A DNA stretch of 64,000 nucleotides from Macrothele yani (GCA_039090855.1 CM077006.1:50787336-50851335); one strand, 5' to 3'. Shown: positions 12,498-22,619, numbered from the stretch's first letter. A program made the numbers and translations. Notes: generated by a model from the sequence alone, not told the origin.

Positions 12498-12530
<33 letters not shown>

Positions 12531-12903
12531 GGGACGGAGTCCCAAACACTTATCTTATACAGCATGTATAATATTGTATGTACACAATATTGACAAAAGT
12601 CACCGGACACCTAGAAGAGAAACACAACATAGCATTTATTGATATACATTAGTACGGTGTCGGTCCATCTTTGGCCTTAATGCATGCTCTGAACCTTCCA
12701 GACATGCTTTCGACAAGGTTTTGGAACACAGCGATAGGTATGCGCTTCCATTCAGTACATAATGCTGCCGCTAACTGTTGCTTAGTAGTAGGCATTGGTT
12801 CCAAACTTCTTATGCGGCGCTCTAATTCATCCCATAGGTGCTCTTTGGGATTAAGATCAGGGCTCTGTGCTGGCCAGTCCACACACGATACGGAATTATC
12901 GTC
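12498..12903 (-). repeat. Duplicated segment: GT run plus Tc1 3' end
   Basis: This segment matches 14966-15387 almost base for base: a GT microsatellite, a non-element flank (GTCCCAAACACTTATCTTAT onward), a Tc1 terminal repeat (CACAATATTGACAAAAG) and the last part of a transposase gene on the minus strand, PAQSPDLNPKEHLWDELERR to GPTPY (ending 12649). Similarity stops at GTCAA. Because the flank outside the transposon is shared, this is a segmental duplication and not a second insertion. Confidence 0.8.
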
Positions 12904-12904
12904 A

Positions 12905-13198
12905 AGAGGTGCTCGATAGGGTTAAGGTCCGGGCACTTTGCAGGCTAGTCCATTCGGGTTAATCGAATGGACTAGCCTGGGGAGACCCCGGACCTTAACC
13001 CTATCGAGCACCTCTGGGACGAGTTGGAGCGTTGACTTAAGGGGTGTCCCCACCGTCCAAAATCAGTGAAGGAACTGATCTGTCTTCTCCAAGCCGAGTG
13101 GAAGAAAATACCGCTAGCCGTCGTACAACGCCTGGTTGAGGGTATGCCCCGGAGGGTAGCAGCTGTAATCGCCGCTCGTGGAGGCTCCACCAACTATT
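12905..13198 (+). pseudogene. Tc1 transposase C-terminus with an inverted start
   Basis: From about 12960 the plus strand encodes TPDLNPIEHLWDELER, then ...ELICLLQAEWKKIPLAVVQR and LVEGMPRRVAAVIAARGGS, stopping near 13198. This is the last ~75 residues of a Tc1 transposase from a different family from its left neighbour. Its first ~50 bp are repeated in inverted orientation just upstream (12905-12955 pairs with 12962-13014), so the fragment starts with a palindrome. Confidence 0.75.
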
Positions 13199-13264
13199 GA
13201 AGGTGAATAAACTTCGTTTTCCTTTGCTATCATAGGTGTCCAATTACTTGTTGGTAGATAGTGT

Positions 13265-14215
13265 ATATAGGGGTATGAATGAGGTCCTCGGTTGGAGGAG
13301 TGCAAACGAGGTCGCCGATTTAAGGGGTGTAAATTAGGTCTTCGATTGGAGGGGTGTGACGATAGGTCCTCGATTGGAGGAGTGTAAACTATGTCCTCGA
13401 TTGGAGGGGTTTAAAGTATGTCCTCGGTTGGGGGAGTGTAAAGTAGGCCCTCGATTGGAGGGGTGTGAAGATAGGTCCTCGATTGGAGAAGTGTAAACGA
13501 TGTCCTCGATTGGAGGAGTGTAACGATGTCCTCGATTGGAGGGGTGTAAAGTAGGTCCTCGGTTGGGGGAGTGTAAGGTACGTCCTCGATTAGAGGGGTG
13601 TGAAGGTAGGTCCTCGATTGGAGGAGTGTAAACGATGTCCTCCATTGGAGGAGTGTAAAGTAGGTCCTCAGTTGGTGGAGTGTAAAGTAGGTCCTCGATT
13701 GGAGGGGTGTGAAGGTAGGTCTTCGATTGGAGGAGTGTAAACGATGTCGTCGATTGAAGGAGTGTAACGATGTCCTCGATTGGAGGGGTGTAAAGTAGGT
13801 CCTCGATTAGAGGGGTGTTAAGGTAGTCCTTGATTGGAGGAGTGTAAACGATGTCCTCGATCGGAGGAGTGTAACGATATCCTCGATTGGAGGGGTGTAA
13901 AGTAGGTCCTCGGTTGGGGGAGTGTAAAGTATGTCCTCGATTGGAGGGGTGTAAAGGTAGATCCTTGATTGTAGGAGTGTAAACGATGTCCTCGATTGGA
14001 GGAGTGTAACGATGTCCTCGATTGGAGGGGTGTAAATTAGGTCCTCGGTTGGGAGAGTGTAAAGTAGGTCCTCGATTGGAGGGGTGTAAAGTAGGTCCTC
14101 GATTGGAGGGGTGTAAAGTAGGTCCTCGGTGGGAAGAGTGTAAAGTAGGTCCTCGTTGGGAGCAGTGTAAACGATATCCCCAATTGAAAGCGTTTCAAAA
14201 ATGTACTCGTTTGTA
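13265..14215. repeat. 27-bp minisatellite, about 35 units
   Basis: The unit is close to GTCCTCGATTGGAGG plus (A/G)GTGTAAA(G/C)(T/G)A. Variants differ by single changes, with higher-order alternation of -GTAG and -CGAT endings. Because 27 is a multiple of three, the array stays open in several frames (for example a minus ORF at 13334-13645 rich in PPIED and SNRG), but these look like by-products. Degenerate units continue to about 14950. Confidence 0.95.
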
Positions 14216-14965
14216 GGACTGTGAATAAGATTTTCGTTGGGAGGAGTGTAAAAGAGGTCGTAATTTTAAATACTTTAAATGGGGTCTTCTTTTAGAGGTC
14301 TTGTGTGTAAAATAAATGAAGCGAAGACCGAATTTGGAGGACTGATTAGTTAGTCGATCGGCTTTTATAGCGCAATGTCACATAATGGGCTAAAGCTTGC
14401 CAACAAAAAGATGAAAATCCGGGTATCACCTACAAACCTTATTCACCCGGGGCGAAAGCAAACTACGTATCACGACCCACTACAGAGAGGTCGTTGAGAA
14501 CACTTTAAAGTCCAAAAATCAGCAGGAGCAGTGGAGGAGCTAACCGTGCAGGTTTCGTTTGGAGAAGGGTAAAAGAGATCATCGTATAGGGAAATTAAAA
14601 AAAGTTCCCCGTGTTTGATCGACTGTAAACAAAGTCATTAATTAGATGATTTGTCGTTTGGAGAAGTGTAAACGAATTCATCGTTTTCAGGGATGTAAAA
14701 GAAGTCCTCGTTTGCAGGAGTGTAAAAGATGTTCTCGCTTAGAGGTGTGTGTTACTTATTGTGTAACACAAGTCCTCGGTTTCATTGGGAAAACACATGT
14801 TTAAAAAAAAACGTATTTATAAGAGAATTTTGATGTTAAAACGCATTTTAGGGTTCTACAGGATACCTATGTTATCAATACCATCACCGAGCATATGCTC
14901 CTTCATGTGGTCCTCGGTTTGGGGGTTTGCACAGATAGTCCTCGTTTTCCACGTTACGCCAACAT
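14216..14965. repeat. Decayed continuation of the minisatellite
   Basis: Scattered degenerate units remain, for example GAAGTCCTCGTTTGCAGGAG near 14700 and TGGTCCTCGGTTTGGGGG near 14910. No coding or transposon signature. The GT microsatellite of the duplicated flank starts at about 14967. Confidence 0.65.
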
Positions 14966-15010
<45 letters not shown>

Positions 15011-15128
15011 GGGACGGGGTCCCAAACACTTATCTTATACAGCATGTATAATATTGTATGTACACAATATTGACAAAAGTTACCGGACAACTACAAGAGA
15101 AACACAACATAGCATTTATTGATATACA

Positions 15129-16130
15129 TTAGTACGGTGTCGGTCCACCTTTGGCTTTAATGCATGCACTGACGATTCGAGACATGCTTTCGACAAGGTT
15201 TTGGAACACAGCGATAGGTATGCGCATCCATTCAGTACATAATGCTGCCGCTAACTGCTGCTTAGTAGTAAGCATTGGTTCCAAACTTCTTATGCGGCGC
15301 TCTAATTCATCCCATAGGTGCTCTATGGGATTAAGATCAAGGCTCCGTGCTGGCCAGTCCACACACGATACGGAACTATCGTCAAATCACGCCGTAACAG
15401 TCTTTACTTCATGGCTCGGTGCATTATGCTGCTGGTATCAGCAAGGCTCGGTTCCATAGTATTGCCACAGAGTTGGTAGGGCATAATTGTCCAGAATATC
15501 GAGGTAACAGGTTGTCCACGATAACCAATGGGCCGGGACCATACCACAAAAAACATCTTGACACGAGTACACTGCCAGCTTCAAACTTGACCGCAGGAAC
15601 AGTACACTGTGGTCAATAGCGTTCCTCCGGCTGCCGCTATACCCACACACGGCCATCAGACTGATGGGTCGTGTATCTGGATTCATCAGTCCATAGGACC
15701 CGTTTCCATTGATCTACGGTCCACGACAAATGTTCTTTACACCATGCTAAACGACGAGTAGCATTCCGAGTGGAGATGAAAGGGTTATGAGCAGCCGCAC
15801 GACCACGATAACCCATGGAATGAAGTTCTCTGCGAATGGTACCGTGTACATACCGAAGTTCCAGCATTGTTACTCGCCTGTACACTGAGGTCTTGTGATT
15901 AGTTGTAACGGCTCCTGAGGCTTCCACGTCCTCCATCACGAACTTTTGCTTGGTCTGCCGGCACGTTTTGCTGCTTTAGGCGCGCCATATGTCTTCCACT
16001 TATTCAGTACATCCAAAACAGTTGACTTGGGTATGTTTAAACGCCTCTCGGTTTCTATTATGAACATCCCACTAATATAACACCCAACAATCTTTTCTTT
16101 CTCAAAGTCAGTTCTCTACCGCCGCGACAT
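15129..16130 (-). pseudogene. Tc1 transposase, multiply broken
   Basis: The reading begins ATG-TCG-CGG-CGG at 16130, and the fifth codon is TAG. Recognisable blocks in order are HNPFISTRNATRRLAWCKEH, KRVLWTDESRYTTHQSDGR (first catalytic Asp), a degraded middle, and PARSLDLNPIEHLWDELERR with the final catalytic Glu, ending GGPTPY at 15129. In SLDLNP, Ser-Leu replaces the usual Ser-Pro. Stops and frameshifts make it inactive. Confidence 0.85.
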
Positions 16131-16200
16131 TTTCACTCAAACTCACAGTGCGATATGATCGCGGTCAACTGCAGGCTTGTTTTTATACCATTTGCAGATG

Positions 16201-16434
16201 TTTTTTTTTTTTTTTTTTTTTTTTTTGATTGGAGGTTTAACGACCACCGTGAGCAACTCAATGGGCTATAAGCAGTCGCCCGTCCCTAATTTAGGGTCAC
16301 TGGTTCCAGGGAAGGAAGAGAGGCAGTGCCGTAAGACAAACACAACATCCATGCCTCACAGGGATTCGAACCCGGACCCTTACGGACGAATGATCAGAGG
16401 CCAACGCCTTAGACCACTGCGCCACCGGGGCGGC
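16201..16434 (-). mobile_element. SINE family B copy, target duplication visible
   Basis: Minus-strand SINE. The tRNA-like head at the right end reads, on the minus strand, CGGTGGCGCAGTGGTCTAAG (A box) and GGGTTCGAATCCC (B box); the body ends in a 26-base T/A tail at 16201. It is flanked by CCATTTGCAGATG at 16188-16200 and 16435-16447, a clean 13-bp target duplication typical of LINE-driven retroposition. Confidence 0.93.
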
Positions 16435-16604
16435 CCATTTGCAGATGTACCGCGCATCTTAACAACGCAGCGGATCCGTTCACTTACTCTTGAATTTTGA
16501 AGGGGTGTCCGGTGACTTTTGTCAATATAGTGTATATGTATACATATAATGTGTATATGCTTCATCGGACCCCCCCCCTAGATTTTGAAACATGTTTACG
16601 CCAC

Positions 16605-16745
16605 TGTCTGGAGCTCGTCTGAGTCCGTAGGATGTAATCTGGAGCCCGTCTGAGCCCGAAAGATGTCATTCCGAGCCCGTTCGATACAGAAGGATGTCAT
16701 ACCTAGCCCGTCCGACCCCGAAAGATGTCACCCGGAGCCTGCCCG
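16605..16745. repeat. ~32-bp tandem repeat (GAGCCCGTC units)
   Basis: Four degenerate units of the form GAGCCCGTC(T/C)GA...GATGTCAT. Related single units occur near 12100. Confidence 0.7.
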
Positions 16746-17230
16746 CCCAAGAATTTTTTATTGCAAAATTGAACTCGGGCCCGATTGATCCTGAAAACTA
16801 TGACTAATCTCATTAAGCATTAATAAAAAGAATCTCCTCTTTCTAACTTCTACTCCTTCGCTAGCCCCCCCCCCTCGGCCCTCGGCAATTATACGATGCC
16901 TTTCTTAACTGGGGAATGGGGATGCTAGGTTTATCTGTTTCTGTATAGCATAGCCTCACGATTTTTTTAACGTTCATTTTTTACTGAAATGTTTTGGGCG
17001 GCAAGGCATTCGGAAAGATCGGGAGGCTCTGCAATCTAAGTACTTTTCTCAATAGAATAAGCAGGGAACTGCTGCCTGAAGGTAGGGGGTAAAATTTCGT
17101 CGGAGTGCTATTTTACCATCTGGTATCTATAGCTCTTGAAGAAGCTTTTTCTTCTCCGCAGAAATTCACTAATGCGTGGTTCATGGTATTTGCTGCCCAA
17201 GCTCGGAATAAGTACCCCTCCGGAGTCCCC
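16746..17230 (-). repeat. Dispersed repeat R1, copy 1
   Basis: On the minus strand this region matches the plus strand at about 42480-42990. Shared blocks include AGAGCTATAGATACCAGATG against AGAACTATAGATAGTAGATG, and GACGAAATTTT. Both copies encode a similar short peptide (AIDTRW / TIDSRW), so the unit may derive from a coding element, but no domain is recognisable. Confidence 0.55.
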
Positions 17231-17346
17231 GACTTACCGTCTAGATCCATTTGGAAACTAGAAAGTGTAAGAAAAGTTTCATTATTCAAATCATTCAAGT
17301 TTATATTTTTAAAAAGAAAAGGAAACTCTCTCTCGCTCTCTCACCC

Positions 17347-17380
<34 letters not shown>

Positions 17381-17654
17381 CCCGAACCACAATAAATATT
17401 ATGCAGCCCGAACCCTATTCGAGTCCAGCTGAGCCTGTGAAATCCTGGAGCACACTCCGTGTCAGCCCTAAAAAAAAAAAAGCGAGAGTACACTGGCATG
17501 CTCTTTGTCTTAGATAATTTACGCTATGTAAGCACACCAAAGAAAACCTAGTCACTTCTAACAGAAAGGACAGTAAGAAGTTACCGGTTGCATAGATGGC
17601 GCCGTGATAACATTATTGTGAGATAAATAGCACTGACGTGGTCTACAGGATCAT
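17231..17654. other. CT-rich microsatellite and unrecognised flank
   Basis: A CT/CTC simple repeat occupies about 17326-17378. The rest has no recognisable feature. Confidence 0.7.
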
Positions 17655-17860
17655 TTTTGAGCCGCGGATGGCTTAGTGGTTAGCGAGTCAGACTATCAAT
17701 GCAAGGTCCTCAGGTTCAAACCTGGGCTGATCTTTCAGAGATGGTGTGATTTACTAACAATCGCTAAATATCCGCCGTGCATCGGACGAGCACGTTAAGT
17801 GATGGCCCCCAGGATGGACCTACTGCTTAAATGGGTATCCTTTCCCATGCCCCCCCCCCC
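17655..17860 (+). mobile_element. SINE related to family A, different head
   Basis: A tRNA-like head (GGATGGCTTAGTGGTTAGCG, then GGTTCAAACCTGGGC) is followed by the family A body motif TATCCGCCGTGCATCGGACG and GCACGTTAAG. The 3' half is missing or replaced. It may be a subfamily or an older truncated copy. Confidence 0.6.
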
Positions 17861-19154
17861 CTGAAATTCTCTCACCCCTCTGTGTGCAACATCGTACTTG
17901 TACGGTGGCGCCATCTACTGTACTCTAATCTCACTACAAACTGTCCTGTCAAAGTCGCTAGACTTACTTTCATTCCTTCCGTTTCTGTGTCCTGCCCAAA
18001 AGGCGATCTCGCTGTAGGTGGCCGGGACCTAAACTCTACTCACTGTGGACGGAAGTCCTACAAGAAAATGACAAAATACTGTGTGTGAAAATACATGATC
18101 ATTTCTATCTCGCGCAGTGGTGAAGAGCAGCGTATGTGTTGAATTTAGTCTGCAATATGTGTCGTAAGACAGACGTATGACTGAGTGGTAAGAAGGAGCC
18201 ATCGTGTTTGGCCGTGCTCACGGACACAAAGTGAATGAAGACGCCCAATTTGTTGGTGTGTCGAAACGTACTGTCCAGCGGGTCTACAAACAGTGGTGTA
18301 GTTCGCAGTCAACTGAAAATCGGCGACGTGACTGTGGCCGGAAAAGGATTCTCACCAATAGGGACCATGTTTCACGCCTAGTAACTGCAAGTCGGTTTCG
18401 AACCAGGCAAAAATTGCTCCAAACAGTAAATGAAAGTCCACTCCAACCAATTTCCGAAAGGACATTGCTATGAGAACTGCATGCGATGGACATCTGGAGC
18501 AGAGTACTACGGAAGAGGACTTTTTTAACAGCAAGTCAAGCGTTATCAATGGGCTCAGAGGCACGAAAACCTTACTGTATAGGATTGGAAAAGAGTAATT
18601 TGATCTGACGAGTCTCGTTTTTGTTTGTGCTCCAATGATGGGCGCAATGAAGCCTTTAATACTGATTCTGTCGAAGGTGTTGCTGAAGCTGGTGAGCATT
18701 CTGTGATGTTTTGGAGATGTTTTTCGTACCATGAAATGGGCCCTCTCGTTGCAGTGACGATAAATTTGAACCAGGATACGTACCTCCGCATTCTGAACGA
18801 CGAAGTGTTGCTCTTTGCCTTACATCGCCAGGAGCAGTATCACATTGCCACTCCTGTCTCCCAAGACGACAATAGCCAGGTGCCCAGGGCTAAAACAGTG
18901 TCTGAGTATCACAACGAACAACCAGCAACACAGTCTCACCTCGATTGGACTGCCAAATCCCCAGATTTAAATCCTATTGAAGATCTGTGGGATTATTTGG
19001 AACAGAAGGTAAAACGCCGGAATAGGCACCCACGTACTCTGGTGGAACTTCGGGACTGATTGACGCTCGAGAGGCTGGAAATCGGTGTTCAATACATCCA
19101 CAACCTCGTGGAGTCTCTACCACACCGGATTCATGGTGTTATCAAAGCAAGAGG

Positions 19155-19742
19155 TGTGACGTACCTGCCAGCAGGACGCACACGACATAAAGTCACATAG
19201 CAATCAGAACAAATGTCTGCGTAGCTCAGTTGGTAGAGCGACTTGTTCCGGAATAAGCGGCCTCGGGTTCGAATCCCGGCGTAGACCAAAAATGACGGAG
19301 AAATTTACTTCGTTATAATGGCGCCCGAACAATCCGGATGACCCGGCCGTTCAAAATCTCGCATTGGTGTGATGTTATTTCCACACCGCGAGACAGGAAA
19401 TATCAGATAATTCTTTCTCCAGCGCTTCGAAAAATAAAATGTGTGATGTTGCATTCCACACAGCAGATTGACTGGGAGTTCTCAAGTGCACGTTCTACAG
19501 TGGATGGCTGCCTGCAACGATTCATGGTCACGGCTGACCCGTGGGCCATGCCCCCGGCCCTCTTTCGTGGGGGGGGAGATATGACGTACCTGCCAGCAGG
19601 ACGCACACGACATAAAGGCACATAGCAATCAGAACAAATGTCTGCGTAGCTCAGTTGGTAGAGCGACTTGTTCCGGAATAAGCGGCCTCGGGTTCGAATC
19701 CCGGCGTAGACCAAAAATGAAGGAGAAATTTACTTCGTTATA
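19155..19742 (+). mobile_element. TRIM-D1: small LTR element with tRNA-like LTRs
   Basis: Two direct repeats of 163 bp (19155-19317 and 19580-19742) differ at about three positions and enclose 262 bp. They start TGTGACG and end GTTATA. One base after the 5' LTR is TGGCGCCCGAAC (19319-19330), matching the start of a tRNA-Lys primer-binding site. A purine tract (GTGGGGGGGGAGA, 19567-19579) directly precedes the 3' LTR. GAGG flanks both sides (19151-19154 and 19743-19746), and removing the element restores the Tc1 reading frame, which fixes the boundaries. There is no gag or pol, so movement would need enzymes from another element. Confidence 0.88.
19214..19287 (+). other. tRNA-like sequence inside the TRIM-D1 5' LTR
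   Basis: GTCTGCG at the 5' side pairs with CGTAGAC at the 3' side as an acceptor stem (one G-U). The A-box TAGCTCAGTTGG, a paired GCTC/GAGC D stem and a B-box GGTTCGAATCC are intact. The anticodon arm is abnormal: a palindromic TTCCGGAA replaces a proper 7-base loop. It is better read as a pol III promoter module than a functional tRNA. It repeats in the 3' LTR (about 19639-19712). Confidence 0.8.
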
Positions 19743-20590
19743 GAGGCGCCGTCACCCATTATTAGGAACGTTCTGACAGGGACAATCCGGTAGATGCTTT
19801 GTGGAATTCAATCATAACAACAAACAATAAGTTTTACTAATTCCTTACATTCTACTGTACTTAGGCGGTGGATAAATAAATGTTATTGTCGTAAAACCAA
19901 TGAAAGAAGATTATGAGTCATAAAAGTGAATATTTACTAAACTATGGCGGCGACAATAAGTAAGCATTTCGACTGTTTAGTTTTCAAAAACTATGTTTAC
20001 TTTTATTATTATATGTTATTCAGATTTAAACGAACTTTGGAAACGACCCTGACACCGATAAAATGCGATGTAACTACGATAGTTCATCTGCGCATGCGCA
20101 AGCTAATATCTGAACTCAAGATAGAAAGAAAAGCTGAATCGCAAGTGCGTTTGTGACAGGAACTGGTAACTTTTAGTTTATAACACCTACAGGTTACACC
20201 CATTTGAAAGGTGTTATGCATCATTTTAAAGTTCTCGTTAATAGCAGGTACTTACTACTGTGGTCGAGAGGAAGCAAATTTCACTACAACGCGTACTTAC
20301 TACTGTCGGCAAAGTTGCATAGCATCAAAATGTATTTTTGTAATAGCTTTTATCACATTTAGCATCAGGATTTCGTGATTTACGCAGATTGCAATGAGCT
20401 GTTTTTACGTTTGCGTAAAAGGCGATGAAATAATTGTTTGGCGATAGTTTAGTTAAATATATTGTTGGGTAACAATGAAAATAACTATTGCTGTGTTACT
20501 TCATGGGACACAGCATTCAAAAATCAGATTTCAATAACGATTTTGATTACTTCCGTTACCCATTTCCGTTACATAGAGATTTTATGCATG

Positions 20591-21383
20591 GCATTTGCAT
20601 TACTGCTGTCGGAAAAGGTGTATATCATAAAAAAAAACACGCCGTATTGTTCTTACGGAAGCACAAGATTTGAAAAAGGATACTCATAATATTGGGTGGG
20701 CCCCACCCCGCCCCCTCAGTAAAATTATTGGACGGGCAAGTGCCCACCCAATATTTTTGGTCCTGTTTAATTAAATAATCGCTTTAGCCTCACAAGGTGG
20801 ACCAAACTCCATTTTATGACGCCAAAGCGATTTATTTCCAAAAAATTAATAAATAACAAAATGAATAAAAACTTTTTTCCCAATATCAGCATTGGTCATT
20901 TGATAAGAAACTGGATTGCTAGCCCCGTGTTAATAGAGTGATATGATCTCGCGATATGTGGTAAATGCTTAAAACAATTATCAAAAATAAAATAAATAAA
21001 ATACAGAAACTTTTAATCTCTAGCGCCTTTACTTATGTATTTATTTTTTTGCTCTTCTTGTTCTTTGTTTGAGTAACCCAGCTAATTCTCTCATTTTTTA
21101 CTATACTTTGGAAATGAAATTTTTCTGGGTATTTTTATAAAATCACAGGATGAATTTTATTTTTAAAAATATTAATATTCATCAAAAGAATATTTCTGTT
21201 TCCTTGTTCATTTGCTCATGAGCAATTACAACTGCGTTTTAAAATATAAGTAAAATCTCATAGTTTATCTTTTTGTGCCCCCCCTCTTTATTTTCCTTCT
21301 GACAATGGAAGAGACATGCCCCTCCCACGTCTAATCTCTTCACGCCCCCTCCCCACCCATAATTTGGAGAAGTCGGCACCCCT
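20591..21383. other. Interior of the large inverted repeat, unrecognised
   Basis: A+T-rich, without recognisable coding sequence. Near 20692-20753 an AATATTGGGTGGGC block and its complement GCCCACCCAATATT form a small palindrome around C-rich sequence, possibly the ends of a tiny MITE. Confidence 0.45.
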
Positions 21384-21721
21384 GCAAGAGACACATATAG
21401 CGTATTAAATCCGCTTATTTTTGTGGTGTAGTAAGCACAAAGATTCGCCAAGCTCTCGCACTCCACTTGTAGGGTTTTTCAAGGCAATGGTAGACATAAA
21501 AATGCAGGGAATGCATTGAAACATCATATTTCGACAATAGTTTTGACTTCTTCTGTTACCCATTTTCTTTACATCGAAATCTTTTACTTGGGATTTTCCC
21601 TGCATTTTTATGTGTACCATTGCCTTGAAAAAGCCTCCCACTGGAGTGCGAAAGCTGGGCGAATCTTGTGCTTACTACACCACAAAAATAAACGGATTTA
21701 ATACGCTATATGCGTCTCTTG
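21384..21721. mobile_element. MITE-like inverted repeat sharing sequence with the large arms
   Basis: Arms 21384-21512 and 21593-21721 are reverse complements with a few mismatches; both outer ends carry the CTACACCACAAAAATAAACG module seen at 2534. The spacer TCGACAATAGTTTTGACTTC and following bases resemble the inner end of the large inverted-repeat arms (20540-20590 and 25095-25150). It may be a collapsed relative of the larger element. Confidence 0.7.
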
Positions 21722-22553
21722 AGTATTCACAGTGTGGTGTATTTATAATTACGTTATTGGAAGCTGTCTGTAGTTGTTGAACGACAATTTTGGCAGGTAT
21801 TGAAAAAGGGCCGTTCTCCTGAATTGTACGTTCAGGATTTGACAACGAAATACTTTCAAAAGTGAGAAGATTGCGCGTTATGCAAGCGACGTTCACATTT
21901 GCTTCCCAAGCACGTGTGTCTGTCTTGTAAATGAACATGCGCCGCATTCGAAGAGTTAACACACATAGTCGTCGAGACGGAAAACCTCAAGGGTTGTGAA
22001 GTTAACTGGCCACTCGTCAACATATCCGCATACCTCATGTAGGGTCTCACTGATGCTGTAAGCCGTAAAAAGGTGAACTGGTACCGAGTCATTGATGCCA
22101 TAAAAAAAAGTGATTTCACGTCGGCGAAGCTCAAACGGAGCGATGACCCGTACTAACGATAATATGAGACGTGTTCCATTTCGTTCAATGCTTTCATATG
22201 GACACTAAAATGGTTAAAATATGCAAAACTGTTGCTTTTCACTTTTACGACCTTGGTTTTTTTTTTTCGTTTTCTGTTTTAAGGACTGTGTATGGGATGT
22301 CTTTGCCATCGAGATAAAGAAACGAGAAAGATGACACCGAATTCTCGAGTGTAATTAACACTTCATTTACATCCTTTCCAACACAAAAAGAATTTTTTAC
22401 AGCGAATTTCTAACAAAAAAAAAAATCAGAAAAAAGAGAAATTCACCCATTGTGAAAACACTGCTAAGAAACTAAGCCGTCTTCAACACGATTATATGCT
22501 AAAACCTTTAATTTAAACGCAGGAGCTAAAACCCCATGATTAAAAATACGCAA
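21722..22553. other. Unrecognised interior sequence
   Basis: Short minus-strand open frames (for example 21856-22134) without recognisable motif. Possibly the non-coding 3' part of the Penelope-like element. Confidence 0.4.
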
Positions 22554-22586
22554 GCAGTTTCGAAACCGCGCCATTTTCTTCTTCAG
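22554..22586 (-). other. Penelope-type CTGAAGAAG...CGAAAC motif
   Basis: Read on the minus strand: CCTGAAGAAG, then a short GC-rich stem-like segment, then TTTCGAAACTGC. Motifs of this form (CTGAWGA...GAAA, resembling a degenerate hammerhead ribozyme core) mark terminal repeats of many Penelope-like elements. It has the same orientation as the reverse transcriptase fragment at 24.6-25.0 kb. Whether it can self-cleave cannot be judged by eye. Confidence 0.55.
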
Positions 22587-22619
22587 GTGTGAGTGTTAAC
22601 GTGGTGACAACAGGTTATA

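Larger units (their letters stand above)
15063..16532 (-). mobile_element. Complete Tc1-type element carrying a SINE
   Basis: Ends are TA then CACAATATTGACAAAAGTTA on the left and TGACTTTTGTCAATATAGTG then TA on the right, forming terminal inverted repeats. Without the SINE (16201-16434 plus one 13-bp target copy) it is about 1.22 kb. The same family occurs at 31216-32455. The transposase reads on the minus strand. Confidence 0.85.
18177..19768 (+). pseudogene. Tc1 transposase interrupted by a TRIM
   Basis: The frame starts ATG at 18177 (MTEW, then TAG). It continues EGAIVFGRAHGHKVNEDAQF and VGVSKRTVQRVYKQW (helix-turn-helix), then breaks. Later blocks are EHSVMFWRCFSYHEMGPLV and TAKSPDLNPIEDLWDYLEQK with the final Glu. 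The last codons (VIKARG) are split at 19154 by the small LTR element and resume at 19743, where AVTHY and a stop complete the protein. The family is close to the copy at 27778-28829. Confidence 0.85.

Noticed and set aside
12460..12642. ORFs running through GT repeats (also near 14785-15122)
   Set aside because: They encode VCVCVC or HTHTHT runs from a dinucleotide repeat and extend into transposon ends. Not genes.
13334..13645. Repeat protein gene on the minus strand
   Set aside because: The frame stays open only because the 27-bp unit length is a multiple of three. No start context or conserved ends.
13265..14215. CRISPR-like array
   Set aside because: Units are contiguous, with no unique spacers, in a eukaryotic context. 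It is a minisatellite.
19214..19287. A functional tRNA gene (also near 19640, 47075, 60908 and 61333)
   Set aside because: Acceptor, D and T arms fit, but the anticodon arm has a palindromic 6-8-base loop, and every copy lies at the same place inside a repeated LTR. They are tRNA-derived modules of mobile elements.
19743..19780. A right terminal repeat for the Tc1 at 18177-19768
   Set aside because: The coding end is clear, but the following sequence runs straight into the large inverted-repeat arm, so the Tc1 right terminus appears to be lost.
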